64,000 nucleotides of DNA, taken from contig CP134492.1 in NCBI GenBank assembly GCA_031761875.1, forward strand, positions 868,001-932,000, read 5' to 3'. The translations under genes were made by a program, and so were the position numbers. The notes beneath the pieces are model-generated. The model searched no databases and had not been told where the DNA came from. It saw only the letters and a program-made list of their open reading frames with translations. This DNA is from Bacillaceae bacterium IKA-2. Its GTDB lineage: Bacteria > Bacillota > Bacilli > Bacillales > Anaerobacillaceae. Positions 37,593 through 48,878 of this stretch are shown in pieces; position 1 is the first letter of the stretch; each line of letters opens with the position of its first letter.

Positions 37593-37620
37593 ATACCTTT
37601 TCTACTTCAAACATAAAAAT
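37593..37620 (+). promoter_or_regulatory. Candidate sigma-E promoter of yqfC-yqfD
   Basis: ATA (37593-37595), 16 bases, and CATAAAAA-T (37612-37620) resemble the mother-cell sigma-E pattern ATA-N16-CATANNNT. yqfC and yqfD belong to the sigma-E regulon in B. subtilis. Confidence 0.5.
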
Positions 37621-37645
37621 GATATGAAGGGGGGTTCACTACATT

Positions 37646-37936
37646 ATGAGGAAGATAAATAGGATGGTTCGAAGATGGATGACAGATAAAATGGAACTTC
37701 CTGCTGATGTTACGATGAATCTGCCAAGAATTACGATGATTGGACAACTGCATATATATATCGAAAATCACCGCGGGGTCTTAAAATTTACAACGGCGGA
37801 ACTTAGACTCTTATTGGAACAAGGTCAATTAATAGTTAAAGGGAAGAACTTTGTTATTAAAACGATTTTACCAGAAGAACTCTTGCTAGAAGGGACGATT
37901 GAACAAGTTATTTACATAAATGAAAAAGATAAGTAA
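37646..37936 (+). CDS. yqfC: Sporulation protein YqfC
   Basis: The 96-residue protein has the YabP/YqfC fold pattern (MELPADVTMNLPRITMIGQLHIYIENHRGVLKF read in two parts, with a C-terminal beta-rich end). It is made in the mother cell during sporulation in Bacillus; its exact role is unknown. GGGGGG precedes the ATG by about eleven bases. It is followed by yqfD after 22 bases. Confidence 0.88.
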   Translation: MRKINRMVRRWMTDKMELPADVTMNLPRITMIGQLHIYIENHRGVLKFTTAELRLLLEQGQLIVKGKNFVIKTILPEELLLEGTIEQVIYINEKDK

Positions 37937-37958
37937 AAATGCCAGTTAGGAGGAAATG

Positions 37959-39146
37959 ATGAAAAATACATGGACAAATTCTATTGTTGGTTTTACAAGA
38001 ATTAAAGTTGCTGGAAAATATACTGAATTATTTTTAAATAGGTGTATTCACGAAAATATTTCAATTTGGGATATTCGCAGAGTAGGAAACGAGACAATTG
38101 TTTGTTATTTAGCATTAAACGACGTTAAGAGAATTCGCCCCCTTGTTAAAGAAACTAAAGTGAAGCTATTTTTCATTGAAAAGAAAGGTATTCCATTTTT
38201 GATTAAAAAAATGGTTTCTCGAAGTGGATTCGCTGTTGGTTTAGTAAGTTTTATTGCAATTCTGTTCATTTTATCAAACATGGTATGGAACATTGCCATA
38301 GATGGTGCTTCTCCAAAAATTGAACATCAGTTAACTCAGGTAATTAATGATATGGGTATTAAAAGAGCGAAATTTCAATTTTTAATCCCTAGTGTTGAAG
38401 ATATTCAATTAAATGTAACCGAAAAAATTGAGGAAGCGACATGGATTGGGGTCACGCTAAAGGGTACGACAATCCATTTTAATGTTGTCGAAAAAGCCTT
38501 TCCAGAAAAACAGGAACCTGTTTCACCAAGACATTTAGTAGCAAAGAAGAAAGCTATTGTCTATGATATTTTTGTAGAGAAGGGGCAAGGGAAAGTTTCT
38601 CCTAATGATTTTGTTGAAAAAGATGACCTATTAATCAGTGGCTTTATCGGTAAAGAAGGAAAGATGGAAATAGCACCAGCAAAAGGAAAGGTTTTTGGTG
38701 AAATTTGGTACAAGTCTAATGTTACAGTTCCATTAGTGAGTGAATTTATAACGTTAACTGGGGAAAAGAAAGTCAAACAATCTATCTCAGTATTCAACGT
38801 AACGATTCCTGTATGGGGGTTTGGAAAACCTGATTTCGATAAATATGAAATAAACGAATCAGTTAATAGCTTTCGGTTTTTTAGTTGGCAGTTACCAATA
38901 GAATATAGGCGGAAAACTCTTTTAGAAAAAGAAACATTAATTCGTGAATATACTGAGGCCGAAGCAAAGCAAGCGGCAATTATTATGGCAAGAGAGGAAC
39001 TTACCAAAAAATTAGCTGAAAATACAGTAATAAAAGCTGAAAAAGTTTTGCACGAAACTATTGAGAATGGTAAAGTTATATTAATGATACATTATCAAGT
39101 AATAGAAGATATTGTAAAAATACAGCCAATCATTCAAGGAGATTGA
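37959..39146 (+). CDS. yqfD: Sporulation protein YqfD
   Basis: The 395-residue membrane protein has one helix near residues 85-108 (SGFAVGLVSFIAILFILSN) and a large extracytoplasmic part with IEEATWIGVTLKGTTIHF and VAKKKAIVYDIFVEKGQGKV. The match with B. subtilis YqfD is strong over the full length. AGGAGG (37948-37953) suits the second ATG at 37959; an ATG at 37956 is too near. The stop overlaps an in-frame TTG upstream of phoH. Confidence 0.92.
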   Translation: MKNTWTNSIVGFTRIKVAGKYTELFLNRCIHENISIWDIRRVGNETIVCYLALNDVKRIRPLVKETKVKLFFIEKKGIPFLIKKMVSRSGFAVGLVSFIAILFILSNMVWNIAIDGASPKIEHQLTQVINDMGIKRAKFQFLIPSVEDIQLNVTEKIEEATWIGVTLKGTTIHFNVVEKAFPEKQEPVSPRHLVAKKKAIVYDIFVEKGQGKVSPNDFVEKDDLLISGFIGKEGKMEIAPAKGKVFGEIWYKSNVTVPLVSEFITLTGEKKVKQSISVFNVTIPVWGFGKPDFDKYEINESVNSFRFFSWQLPIEYRRKTLLEKETLIREYTEAEAKQAAIIMAREELTKKLAENTVIKAEKVLHETIENGKVILMIHYQVIEDIVKIQPIIQGD

Positions 39147-39151
39147 GACTA

Positions 39152-40117
39152 TTGCCAGAGAAACTTATTGATTTACAATTAGAAAAGGCTAATGAAGCTC
39201 AAAGTTTATTTGGGCCAAATGATTTACATTTAAAAAGAATTGAAGAAAAATTAGCAGTAACAATTGTAACACGAGGAGAAAAGATTTTAGTTTCTGGAGA
39301 AGAAAACAAAATTATCATAGTTGATGATGTTGTTACTGCGTTGCTTATTTTAATTCGAAAAGGGATCAACGTATCTGAACGTGATATTATTTATGCTGTG
39401 CAGCTGGCAGAGCGAGGTATGATAGATGAGTTACTTGAACTTTATCAAGAGAAAATTGCAGTAAATGTAAAAGGAAAGCCAATTTTAGTAAAAACTCTTG
39501 GTCAACGACATTACGTTTCAGCGATAAGAAAGCGCGATATAGTTTTTGGTGTTGGTCCAGCTGGTACTGGAAAAACGTATTTAGCGGTTGTCATGGCGGT
39601 GACAGCTTTAAGGGATGGTCTCGTTAAACGGATCGTTTTAACAAGACCGGCAGTAGAAGCAGGTGAAAGTTTAGGTTTTTTACCTGGTGACTTAAAAGAA
39701 AAAGTAGATCCTTATTTAAGGCCGCTATACGATTCTTTGCATGATGTTTTAGGGGTTGAACAAACCGCAAGACTAATGGAAAGAGGAACAATTGAAGTGG
39801 CGCCCTTGGCTTATATGAGGGGCAGAACCTTAGACGACTCTTTTGTCATTTTGGATGAAGCGCAAAATACCACATCCGAGCAAATTAAAATGTTTTTAAC
39901 AAGACTGGGCTTTGGTTCGAAAATGGTTATTACTGGAGATTTAACACAAATTGATTTACCAAAAGGAAAAAAGTCAGGTTTGAAAATAGCGGTTGATATA
40001 TTACAGGAAGTTCACGGGATTGAGTTTATTCACTTACAGGCAGCAGATGTTGTTCGTCATACACTAGTTCAAAAGGTTATTCACGCATATGAGAAAGTAG
40101 ACGGTCAAGGATTGTAA
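39152..40117 (+). CDS. phoH: PhoH family ATPase
   Basis: The 321-residue protein has an N-terminal KH-like part and a C-terminal PhoH NTPase domain with Walker A GPAGTGKT (135-142), RPAVEAGESLGFLPGDL and Walker B-like VILDEAQN. It is probably an RNA helicase/ATPase linked to ybeY. A TTG at 39143 touches the ribosome site; AAGGAGA (39136-39142) suits the TTG at 39152. Confidence 0.92.
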   Translation: MPEKLIDLQLEKANEAQSLFGPNDLHLKRIEEKLAVTIVTRGEKILVSGEENKIIIVDDVVTALLILIRKGINVSERDIIYAVQLAERGMIDELLELYQEKIAVNVKGKPILVKTLGQRHYVSAIRKRDIVFGVGPAGTGKTYLAVVMAVTALRDGLVKRIVLTRPAVEAGESLGFLPGDLKEKVDPYLRPLYDSLHDVLGVEQTARLMERGTIEVAPLAYMRGRTLDDSFVILDEAQNTTSEQIKMFLTRLGFGSKMVITGDLTQIDLPKGKKSGLKIAVDILQEVHGIEFIHLQAADVVRHTLVQKVIHAYEKVDGQGL

Positions 40118-40287
40118 ATTATTGGTAACGATCTTGTAACTAAATTACAAACTGAATATAGTATAATAATTGGGAATTAACATGTTGTTAATTCTCGATT
40201 TGTTCTTTATGAAGATAGTAACTTGAAAATTCATACTAAAGTATTAGATGAGTTTAGATAAATGAAAAAAACTAAGAGGTGAGAAGT

Positions 40288-42510
40288 TTGGGGAGAAGGG
40301 CACCGATTGATCAACAAAAGTGGTGGAAAATGCTAAAAGATCACCGGTATATTAGAGTTATTTTATTTATCAGTTTAGGAATAATTATGTACTTATCAAT
40401 GGTCAGCAACGTAATGCCCAAGACGTTAAACGTCAGTCTAGGTTCCTATGCTTTAGAAGATATCCGCGCCCCGCTAACAATTGAGAATAAACATGAAACC
40501 GAAGAAAAGAAAAAGTTAGCTGCTGAATCTATTGATCCACAGTATACAAATAATAAAGCTTTTGCGCAAAAACAAGTGAAGAAAATTAATGATATATTTG
40601 GTTTAGTTAATCAAATTAACACAGAAGCAGAACTGCTCTACACTGAACAATTAGAAGAAATAAATGATCAACAATTTGAAGCAGAAGAAGAGCGAAAAGA
40701 AAGATTAGCAGATGTTGAAATGATTTCTTTAGAAACAAAATTAGAAAATTTACGAACAATCATTTCAAGTCAAACAAGTGATGATTTATCTGATCAGACT
40801 TTAAAAACATTTTTAGAATCGGACAAGTCTGATTTGGAAATTGCAAGAGAAACAACAACAAATGCTATTTATAATGTTATGAGTGAAGAAGTCCGCATTA
40901 ACGATGTCGACGATGCAAAAGCTTTGGTGGAACAGAAAATTGTTATTTCAACATTAAGTCCAAAATTGTTTCAAGCAATGGTCGAGATGGCGAGGTTTGC
41001 GATTACCGCAAATTATATATATGATGATGAAGCAACAGAGTATGCAAGAAAAATAGCTATTGAAGCAGTAGACCCGATTATGATTCTTGAGGGGCAATTA
41101 ATCGTAAAGGAAGGGGAATTGGTTACTTCTTCCGTATATAATCAGTTGGCTTTGTTAGGTTTACTCGAGGATCAAGTTACTATATTTCCTTATATCGGCC
41201 TAGTTATTCTCGTATTATTACTAGTTTTCATGTTAGCGTATTATTTAAGTGATTCAAAAACAACATTAAAAAATAATAATAGCCATTTACTCATGTATGT
41301 GCTTATCTTTCTTGTAACTGTTGTGATTATGAAGATTACAAGCTTCACTTATATCCTCAATTTTAAAGGGATCACATTAATTGCGCCAGTTGCATTAGGC
41401 TCAATGTTACTGTCAATGCTGATACATCAACGTGTTGCCTTGTTTACAAGTATGATTTTTTCAATTATCGCTAGTTTTATTTTCAATGCTGAATCAGCTA
41501 GTATTGTAAATTATACGGTAGCAATTTACGTATTTTTTAGTTCAGTGGCAGGCGTGTTCTTCTTAAGCGAATCAAATCGAGTATCAAGAATTTTACAAGC
41601 TGGTTTTTTTGTTTCTATTATTAACATTTGTACAATTGCTGCACTACTAATGATAAGAAATGGTCAATACAGTTGGCTTGAGATTAGTTCTAATATTGGC
41701 TTTGCCTTTCTGTCTGGTTTTTTAGCAGCTGTATTAACTCTAGGGCTCTTACCGTTTTTTGAAGCGGCGTTTGGAATTTTATCAACAATGAAATTAATTG
41801 AGTTATCTAATCCAAACCATCCTTTATTACGTAAAATACTAGTGGAGACTCCTGGTACATACCATCACAGTGTTATTGTTGCTAACTTAGCGGAATCTGC
41901 CTGTGAAGCAATTGGTGCCAATGGCTTGTTAGCGCGTGTTGGTTCTTATTATCATGATTTAGGGAAAACGAAGCGCCCTCATTTTTTTATTGAAAATCAA
42001 ATGAAAATGGACAATCCTCATGATAAATTGTCACCACAAATTAGTAAAACGATTATCATTGCTCACCCTTATGATGGATCTGAAATGTTAAGGAACTTTA
42101 AAATGCCAAAAGAAATTATTGATATAGCAGAGCAACATCACGGGACAACTTTATTAAAGTACTTTTACCATAAAGCAAATAAAGAAACAGAGGAATCGAC
42201 TCCGGAAGAAGAATATCGTTATCCGGGACCGAAGGCACAAACTGTGGTAGCTGCAATCGTCGGTATTTCAGATTGTGCAGAAGCTGCAGTAAGGTCTATG
42301 GCAAAACCAACATCTGAAAAAATTGAAGCTTTAGTCAAGAAGATTATTACTGACCGCCTTGAGGATGGACAGTTTGATGAATGCGATTTAACTATGAAGC
42401 AGCTTAATATTATCTCTCTGTCTGTATGTGAAACGTTAAAAGGGACATTTCATTCGCGGATAGAATACCCCGAAGATATAAAAGTGAAAGGAGAAAGTCA
42501 AGATGATTGA
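40288..42510 (+). CDS. pgpH: Cyclic-di-AMP phosphodiesterase PgpH (7TM-HD)
   Basis: The 740-residue protein (YqfF) has one N-terminal helix, a long extracytoplasmic 7TMR-HDED domain (about 45-300), seven membrane helices (about 300-480), and a cytosolic HD domain with HHSVIVANLAE and YYHDLGKTKRPHFF (about 552-565). It hydrolyses c-di-AMP. AAGAGGTG at 40274-40281 fits the TTG at 40288; the GTG at 40279 is inside it. It overlaps ybeY by eight bases. Confidence 0.93.
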   Translation: MGRRAPIDQQKWWKMLKDHRYIRVILFISLGIIMYLSMVSNVMPKTLNVSLGSYALEDIRAPLTIENKHETEEKKKLAAESIDPQYTNNKAFAQKQVKKINDIFGLVNQINTEAELLYTEQLEEINDQQFEAEEERKERLADVEMISLETKLENLRTIISSQTSDDLSDQTLKTFLESDKSDLEIARETTTNAIYNVMSEEVRINDVDDAKALVEQKIVISTLSPKLFQAMVEMARFAITANYIYDDEATEYARKIAIEAVDPIMILEGQLIVKEGELVTSSVYNQLALLGLLEDQVTIFPYIGLVILVLLLVFMLAYYLSDSKTTLKNNNSHLLMYVLIFLVTVVIMKITSFTYILNFKGITLIAPVALGSMLLSMLIHQRVALFTSMIFSIIASFIFNAESASIVNYTVAIYVFFSSVAGVFFLSESNRVSRILQAGFFVSIINICTIAALLMIRNGQYSWLEISSNIGFAFLSGFLAAVLTLGLLPFFEAAFGILSTMKLIELSNPNHPLLRKILVETPGTYHHSVIVANLAESACEAIGANGLLARVGSYYHDLGKTKRPHFFIENQMKMDNPHDKLSPQISKTIIIAHPYDGSEMLRNFKMPKEIIDIAEQHHGTTLLKYFYHKANKETEESTPEEEYRYPGPKAQTVVAAIVGISDCAEAAVRSMAKPTSEKIEALVKKIITDRLEDGQFDECDLTMKQLNIISLSVCETLKGTFHSRIEYPEDIKVKGESQDD

Positions 42511-42973
42511 TATCGATATTCAAGACGAGACAAATGAACTTTCAGATGAACAAATACAGTTAGTGGAAAATATATTGAACGAGGCTGCCTCGTTTGAAAA
42601 AGTTTCTAAAGGAACTGAAATTTCGGTAACTTTTGTAGATGATGAGGCTATTCGAGAAATTAATCGACAGTACCGGGATAAAGATCAAGTAACTGATGTG
42701 ATTTCATTTGCTTTAAATGATTATGATGAAGATGAAACCGAACTTGTTATTGATGAGGCAATACCTAATCTTTTAGGAGATATTATTGTTTCATATCCAC
42801 GTCTACTAGAGCAGGCAGAGGAATATCAACACTCTGTAGATAGAGAATTAGGTTTTCTAGTTCTTCATGGTTTTCTCCACCTTTTAGGTTATGATCATAT
42901 GACCGAGGAGGAAGAAAAGATTATGTTTAAAAAACAAGAGGATATACTAATGGCTTATGGACTTCAAAAATAA
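42503..42973 (+). CDS. ybeY: Endoribonuclease YbeY
   Basis: The 156-residue metallo-endoribonuclease is involved in 16S rRNA 3'-end maturation and ribosome quality control. The zinc site HGFLHLLGYDH (about 122-132) is intact, as is YRDKDQVTDVISFAL. It overlaps pgpH at its start and dgkA at its end. GAAAGGAG precedes the ATG. Confidence 0.95.
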   Translation: MIDIDIQDETNELSDEQIQLVENILNEAASFEKVSKGTEISVTFVDDEAIREINRQYRDKDQVTDVISFALNDYDEDETELVIDEAIPNLLGDIIVSYPRLLEQAEEYQHSVDRELGFLVLHGFLHLLGYDHMTEEEEKIMFKKQEDILMAYGLQK

Positions 42974-43346
42974 CTATGACCGTTATTGGAAAAGGTTTAC
43001 TAGCAGCTTTGTTTATGCTTGGACCGGGGTAAAGCAAGCTTTTCGTCATGAACAAAATTTAAAAATTCAGCTTATTATTGCAGTAGCAGTTATTACTTTG
43101 TCGATTGCCTTAACTGTTCCTTTTCTTGAAAAACTGATCCTTTTACTTGTCATCGGAATTGTCATTTCACTAGAAATGATTAATACAGCTCTTGAAAGGC
43201 TAGTAGATCTTGTAACAAAGGAATATCACCCGCTAGCTAAAGTAGTCAAAGATGTGTCTGCCGGAGCGGTAATGATTTTCAGTGTTTTTGCAGTAGTTAT
43301 TGGTATATTAATCTTTTACGAACCGATAATGCAGCTATTGAGATAG
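42957..43346 (+). CDS. dgkA: Undecaprenol / diacylglycerol kinase DgkA
   Basis: The 129-residue integral membrane kinase has three helices. The DagK signature is seen as LEMINTALERLVDLV with KDVSAGAVMIFSVFAVVIG. The Gram-positive enzyme recycles undecaprenol. The start lies 17 bases inside ybeY. Confidence 0.93.
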   Translation: MDFKNNYDRYWKRFTSSFVYAWTGVKQAFRHEQNLKIQLIIAVAVITLSIALTVPFLEKLILLLVIGIVISLEMINTALERLVDLVTKEYHPLAKVVKDVSAGAVMIFSVFAVVIGILIFYEPIMQLLR

Positions 43347-43382
43347 AGTAGTTATTGTAAAGAATGAGAGAGGGAACTTCTC

Positions 43383-45428
<2,046 letters not shown>

Positions 45429-45447
45429 AATTAGTAACAAAATGTTA

Positions 45448-45477
45448 AACAATGGTCTTTTACAGCCATTGTTTTTT
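45448..45477 (+). terminator. Terminator of era
   Basis: AACAATGG pairs with CCATTGTT, followed by T4. Confidence 0.8.
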
Positions 45478-45601
45478 GTTTCTGAAATAAGTTAAAATAA
45501 AGTTATGCGAGAAAATAATTAGTAATTATTCCTTAACATGTTTTTAGCAAACAAGGTCACTCTAATTTGTATAGCGAAGTCTAAGCTATCTTTTTATAAG
45601 C

Positions 45602-45640
45602 ATTACATTGACGTAAAGTTATCGAATAATGTAATTCGAT
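45602..45640. promoter_or_regulatory. Overlapping inverted repeats upstream of yqzL
   Basis: ATTACATT (45602-45609) faces AATGTAAT (45628-45635) around a TTGACG (45608-45613). ATCGAAT (45621-45627) faces ATTCGAT (45634-45640). The two pairs overlap. The rest of the 240-base gap from era shows no gene. Confidence 0.35.
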
Positions 45641-45668
45641 TTTCTCGAAAAGAAAGGTGGATTCTCTT

Positions 45669-45812
45669 ATGTTAGATTTTTCCTGGAAAGTATTTTCGAT
45701 GACAGGTTGTGTCGATACTTACTTAATTATGAAGGAAATTGAAAGAGATACTGTTGAACCAACAGAGGAGTATTTAGAGAAGCTAGACGAAGTAGACAAT
45801 ACTACAAACTGA
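45669..45812 (+). CDS. yqzL: Small protein YqzL
   Basis: The 47-residue product begins MLDFSWKVFSMTGCVDTYLI and has an acidic tail. Length, N-terminus and place between era and recO equal those of B. subtilis YqzL. AAAGGTGG precedes the ATG. Its function is unknown. Confidence 0.88.
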   Translation: MLDFSWKVFSMTGCVDTYLIMKEIERDTVEPTEEYLEKLDEVDNTTN

Positions 45813-45852
45813 TCTTGTTTGCCATCTTAAAAAATGGTGCGGTGATTAACAG

Positions 45853-46602
45853 ATGCTACAAAAAGTAGAAGGAATCGTGATTCGCACGACCGATTATGGA
45901 GAAGCGGATAAAATTTTGACATTGTATACGAGGGAAATGGGTAAAATTGGGGTGATGGCTCGAGGGGTTAAACGTCCAAAGAGCCGTCTGGCATCTATTT
46001 CACAATTATTCACTCACGGTAATTATGTTTTTCAAAAGACGACAGGGCTCGGTGGCTTAAATCAAGGCGAAATTATTCGATCGTTTCGGGATTTAAAAAG
46101 CGACATTTACTTAACCGCCTACGGAGCATATGTAATCGAGTTACTAGATAAATTAACTGAACAAAATGATATAAATCCTTATTTATATGAATTGTTATTG
46201 CAAACATTACAATATATCGATGAAGGTTTAGACTATGAAATATTGACAAGGATTTTTGAAGTAAAAATGCTAAGAGTTGCCGGAATCGGCATTAATGTCG
46301 ATAACTGCACCCGCTGTGAGGCAGTTGAAGGAGAATTCACATTTTCAATTAAGGAAGGTGGATTTCTTTGTCATCGTTGTTTGCATGTTGATAACCGAGG
46401 ATTGAAAATCAATTCAGCAACGGCCAAATTACTTCGTTTATTTTATCACTTTGACTTAAACAGAATAGGGTCAATCTCAGTTAAGAGTGAGACAAGGGAA
46501 CAGTTAAAGCAAGTATTGGCAGTTTATTATGATGAATATTCAGGTTTGCGGCTAAAGAGCAAACGTTTTTTGAACCAATTAGATAAAATGAAATTAGATT
46601 GA
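45853..46602 (+). CDS. recO: DNA repair protein RecO
   Basis: The 249-residue protein loads RecA on SSB-coated DNA with RecR. An N-terminal OB fold (VEGIVIRTTDYGEADKILTL) and a zinc finger with C152, C155, C173 and C176 are visible, with a helical remainder. In B. subtilis glyQS follow; here they are absent and a terminator comes next. Confidence 0.95.
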   Translation: MLQKVEGIVIRTTDYGEADKILTLYTREMGKIGVMARGVKRPKSRLASISQLFTHGNYVFQKTTGLGGLNQGEIIRSFRDLKSDIYLTAYGAYVIELLDKLTEQNDINPYLYELLLQTLQYIDEGLDYEILTRIFEVKMLRVAGIGINVDNCTRCEAVEGEFTFSIKEGGFLCHRCLHVDNRGLKINSATAKLLRLFYHFDLNRIGSISVKSETREQLKQVLAVYYDEYSGLRLKSKRFLNQLDKMKLD

Positions 46603-46610
46603 TAATATCG

Positions 46611-46647
46611 AAAAGGCGTCTCTTTAGGGTATCGTTTAACTAAAGAG
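46611..46647 (+). terminator. Terminator of recO
   Basis: CTCTTTAG pairs with CTAAAGAG; the outer AAAAGGCGT and CGTCTTTTTT add to the stem. Confidence 0.75.
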
Positions 46648-46776
46648 TACGTCTTTTTTATATTTAGATTGGATATAACTTATGGCTAATATTCCAAAAA
46701 AAATTTTTATAGTATATAATTAGTAAAAATGACTGATAAAACATCAATTTGAAATTATTTATTTTCTTTTGGGGCG

Positions 46777-47418
46777 GTGAAAAAAATCCAACTAAATAAG
46801 AGGCAAGAACATATTTTACAAATTGTAAAAGATGGAGGTCCGATAACGGGCGAAAAAATAGCTGAAAAATTATCTTTATCGAGGGCGACATTACGTCCAG
46901 ATTTAGCAATATTAACAATGGCAGGGTATTTAGATGCGCGCCCTCGGGTCGGTTATTTTTATACTGGAAAAAGTGGGATGCAACTGCTAACTGAGAGAAT
47001 AACAAAATTAACAGTTCAACAATATTCCTCAATACCCATTGTCGTAACTGAGTCATCGAACGTTTATGATGCTATTTGTACGCTGTTTTTAGAAGATGTC
47101 GGTACAATCTTTGTCGTTGATAATGAAACACACCTTGTAGGAGTTCTCTCAAGAAAAGATTTACTTAGAGCAAGTATTGGAAAGCAAATGCTTGAAACGG
47201 TACCGGTTAGTATTATCATGACAAGGATGCCAAATATAACGGTTTGTTTAAAAGATGATTTAATCATTGATGTAGCTAAAAAGTTGATTGAAAATCAAAT
47301 TGATGCTCTTCCAGTCGTTAAAATTAAGGCGGACGATAAATACGAGGTGGTCGGAAGAATTACAAAAACAAACATTACAAGGACAATTGTTGACCTTGCT
47401 AATGATGAGATAGTTTAG
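46777..47418 (+). CDS. ccpN: Gluconeogenesis repressor CcpN
   Basis: The 213-residue protein has an N-terminal helix-turn-helix (LNKRQEHILQIVKDGGPITG...LSRATLRPDLAILTMAGYLDARPRVGYFY) and two CBS domains that in B. subtilis sense ATP/ADP. There it represses gapB and pckA during growth on glucose. The start is uncertain: the GTG at 46777 gives the family length but overlaps GGGGCGGTGA, the only ribosome-site-like sequence. An ATC at 46786 would be at proper spacing. Confidence 0.92.
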   Translation: MKKIQLNKRQEHILQIVKDGGPITGEKIAEKLSLSRATLRPDLAILTMAGYLDARPRVGYFYTGKSGMQLLTERITKLTVQQYSSIPIVVTESSNVYDAICTLFLEDVGTIFVVDNETHLVGVLSRKDLLRASIGKQMLETVPVSIIMTRMPNITVCLKDDLIIDVAKKLIENQIDALPVVKIKADDKYEVVGRITKTNITRTIVDLANDEIV

Positions 47419-47455
47419 ATTTAGAGTGAAAATATTTTAGAAAATGGAGGAAAAA

Positions 47456-48271
47456 ATGAACCTAATAAACAAACACCCTATAGTATATGTTGTTTCCGAT
47501 TCTGTTGGAGAAACTGCAGAATTAGTAGTAAAAGCTGCAGCAAGTCAGTTTAATCACTCTAATATCGATATTAGAAGAATTCCCTATGTAGAAGATTTTG
47601 AGACAATTGAGGAAGTAGTAGCAATAGCTAAAGAAGTTAATGCCATTATTGCTTATACACTCGTTGTTCCAGATAAGAAGTTACACTTAATTAAACTAGC
47701 TGAAAAAGAAGGAGTAACAACTGTTGATATAATTGGTCCGATGATGAAGGGAATTCAGGATTTAACGCAAAGTGAACCGCGCTATGAGCCTGGTTTAGTA
47801 CATAAACTCGATGAGGACTATTTTCGAAAAGTCGAGGCGATAGAGTTTGCAGTTAAATATGATGACGGTAGAGACCCTAGAGGGATTATGAGAGCAGATA
47901 TAATTTTGGTTGGTGTATCAAGAACGTCTAAAACCCCCCTTTCTCAATATCTAGCACATAAAAGGTTAAAAGTTGCTAATGTTCCTTTAGTTCCAGAAGT
48001 CGATCCACCAGCAGAGCTTTTCTCTGTATCGCCTGAAAAGTGCGTTGGATTAACAATAAGTCCTGAAAAACTAAATGATATCCGTGCAGAACGATTAAAG
48101 GCATTAGGCTTAAAGGCAGAGGCTAATTATGCAAATATGGAAAGAATAAAAACAGAATTAGAATATGCCGAAAGAATAATGAACAAAATTGGCTGCCCTG
48201 TTATAAATGTCTCAAACAAGGCTGTTGAGGAAACAGCAAATTTAATTTGGAACATGTTTAATAAGAAATAG
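47456..48271 (+). CDS. Pyruvate, phosphate dikinase regulatory protein (PpsR/YqfL)
   Basis: The 271-residue bifunctional ADP-dependent kinase / Pi-dependent pyrophosphorylase has the P-loop-like GVSRTSKT (153-160), the start [13 protein letters not shown] and the C-terminal [10 protein letters not shown]. In B. subtilis yqfL modulates CcpN-controlled gluconeogenesis and is co-transcribed with ccpN, as here. TGGAGG (47445-47450) sets the ATG at 47456, not the one at 47444. Confidence 0.93.
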   Translation: MNLINKHPIVYVVSDSVGETAELVVKAAASQFNHSNIDIRRIPYVEDFETIEEVVAIAKEVNAIIAYTLVVPDKKLHLIKLAEKEGVTTVDIIGPMMKGIQDLTQSEPRYEPGLVHKLDEDYFRKVEAIEFAVKYDDGRDPRGIMRADIILVGVSRTSKTPLSQYLAHKRLKVANVPLVPEVDPPAELFSVSPEKCVGLTISPEKLNDIRAERLKALGLKAEANYANMERIKTELEYAERIMNKIGCPVINVSNKAVEETANLIWNMFNKK

Positions 48272-48276
48272 GTATC

Positions 48277-48317
48277 AAAAAGTACAGAGGTTTAGTTAAC
48301 CTTCTGTGCTTTTTTTT
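48277..48317 (+). terminator. Terminator of ccpN-yqfL
   Basis: AAAAAG-ACAGA-GGTT pairs with AACC-TCTGT-CTTTTT with small bulges, then T8. Confidence 0.75.
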
Positions 48318-48476
48318 GTTGATCTAAAAGCTAGGCGAGGGATCCTCAAAAAAAATAGTAGCAAAAAGAGAGGAATTAGCTTATAATTAAATATTGTAAT
48401 AAAAAATCATACATAATTTGTTACTAGAACAAATAAATTAGAAAAGTCAAGATATAATCTATTTTTTTTGGTAATG

Positions 48477-48508
48477 ATAGTAAAGGAAGATTATCCTTAC
48501 TATTTTTC
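48477..48508. other. AT-rich gap with one hairpin, no gene
   Basis: Between 48318 and 48615 no coding region is seen. ATAGTAAAGGA (48477-48487) and TCCTTACTAT (48494-48503) form a hairpin with one bulge, followed by TTTTC; it could be a relic terminator. Confidence 0.35.
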
Positions 48509-48615
48509 GGTTGTTGATTGCTACAGTCAAGAGATATAACGCTTTTGTAGCTACTTCCTAATAAGTGGAAAAAGAAAAAAGAAGGTTTTCTATAGGAGAT
48601 GTAGAATAGTAAATT

Positions 48616-48841
48616 ATGCGAAAAAGTCAGCAAACTGGATATGTTGACGCTGACGCTTTCCCTGTTAAAGGAGAGATTGAAAAGCTACACCAAAAGTACA
48701 ATCGCAAATTAGTGTTTGTAGCATCATACGCCTACATGATGCCCTAGTAAGTTTACAAGTAATGATATTAAAAATTTTTGTGAGGAATTTGAAAAAAAGT
48801 TGTCTAATAAAGCAGGATTTCAGCAAAAAAACTCGAATTAA
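48616..48841 (+). pseudogene. yqxD: Decayed yqxD (YaiI/DUF188 family)
   Basis: Frame 1 (48616-48747) reads GYVDADAFPVKGEIEKLHQK...KLVFVASYAYMMP and stops after 43 codons. It is the N-terminus of the YaiI/YqxD family, but with Phe for Cys in the DADACPVK motif. The next frame (48743-48841) reads PSKFTSNDIKNFCEEFEKKL..., the usual C-terminus. Roughly 70 middle residues are missing and the two ends are out of frame, so an internal deletion created the junction near 48740. yqxD is located between yqfL and dnaG in B. subtilis, exactly as here. Confidence 0.85.
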
Positions 48842-48878
48842 TATATTCCGGAGTGCTTAGTGAGAATGGTGTGAAAAA

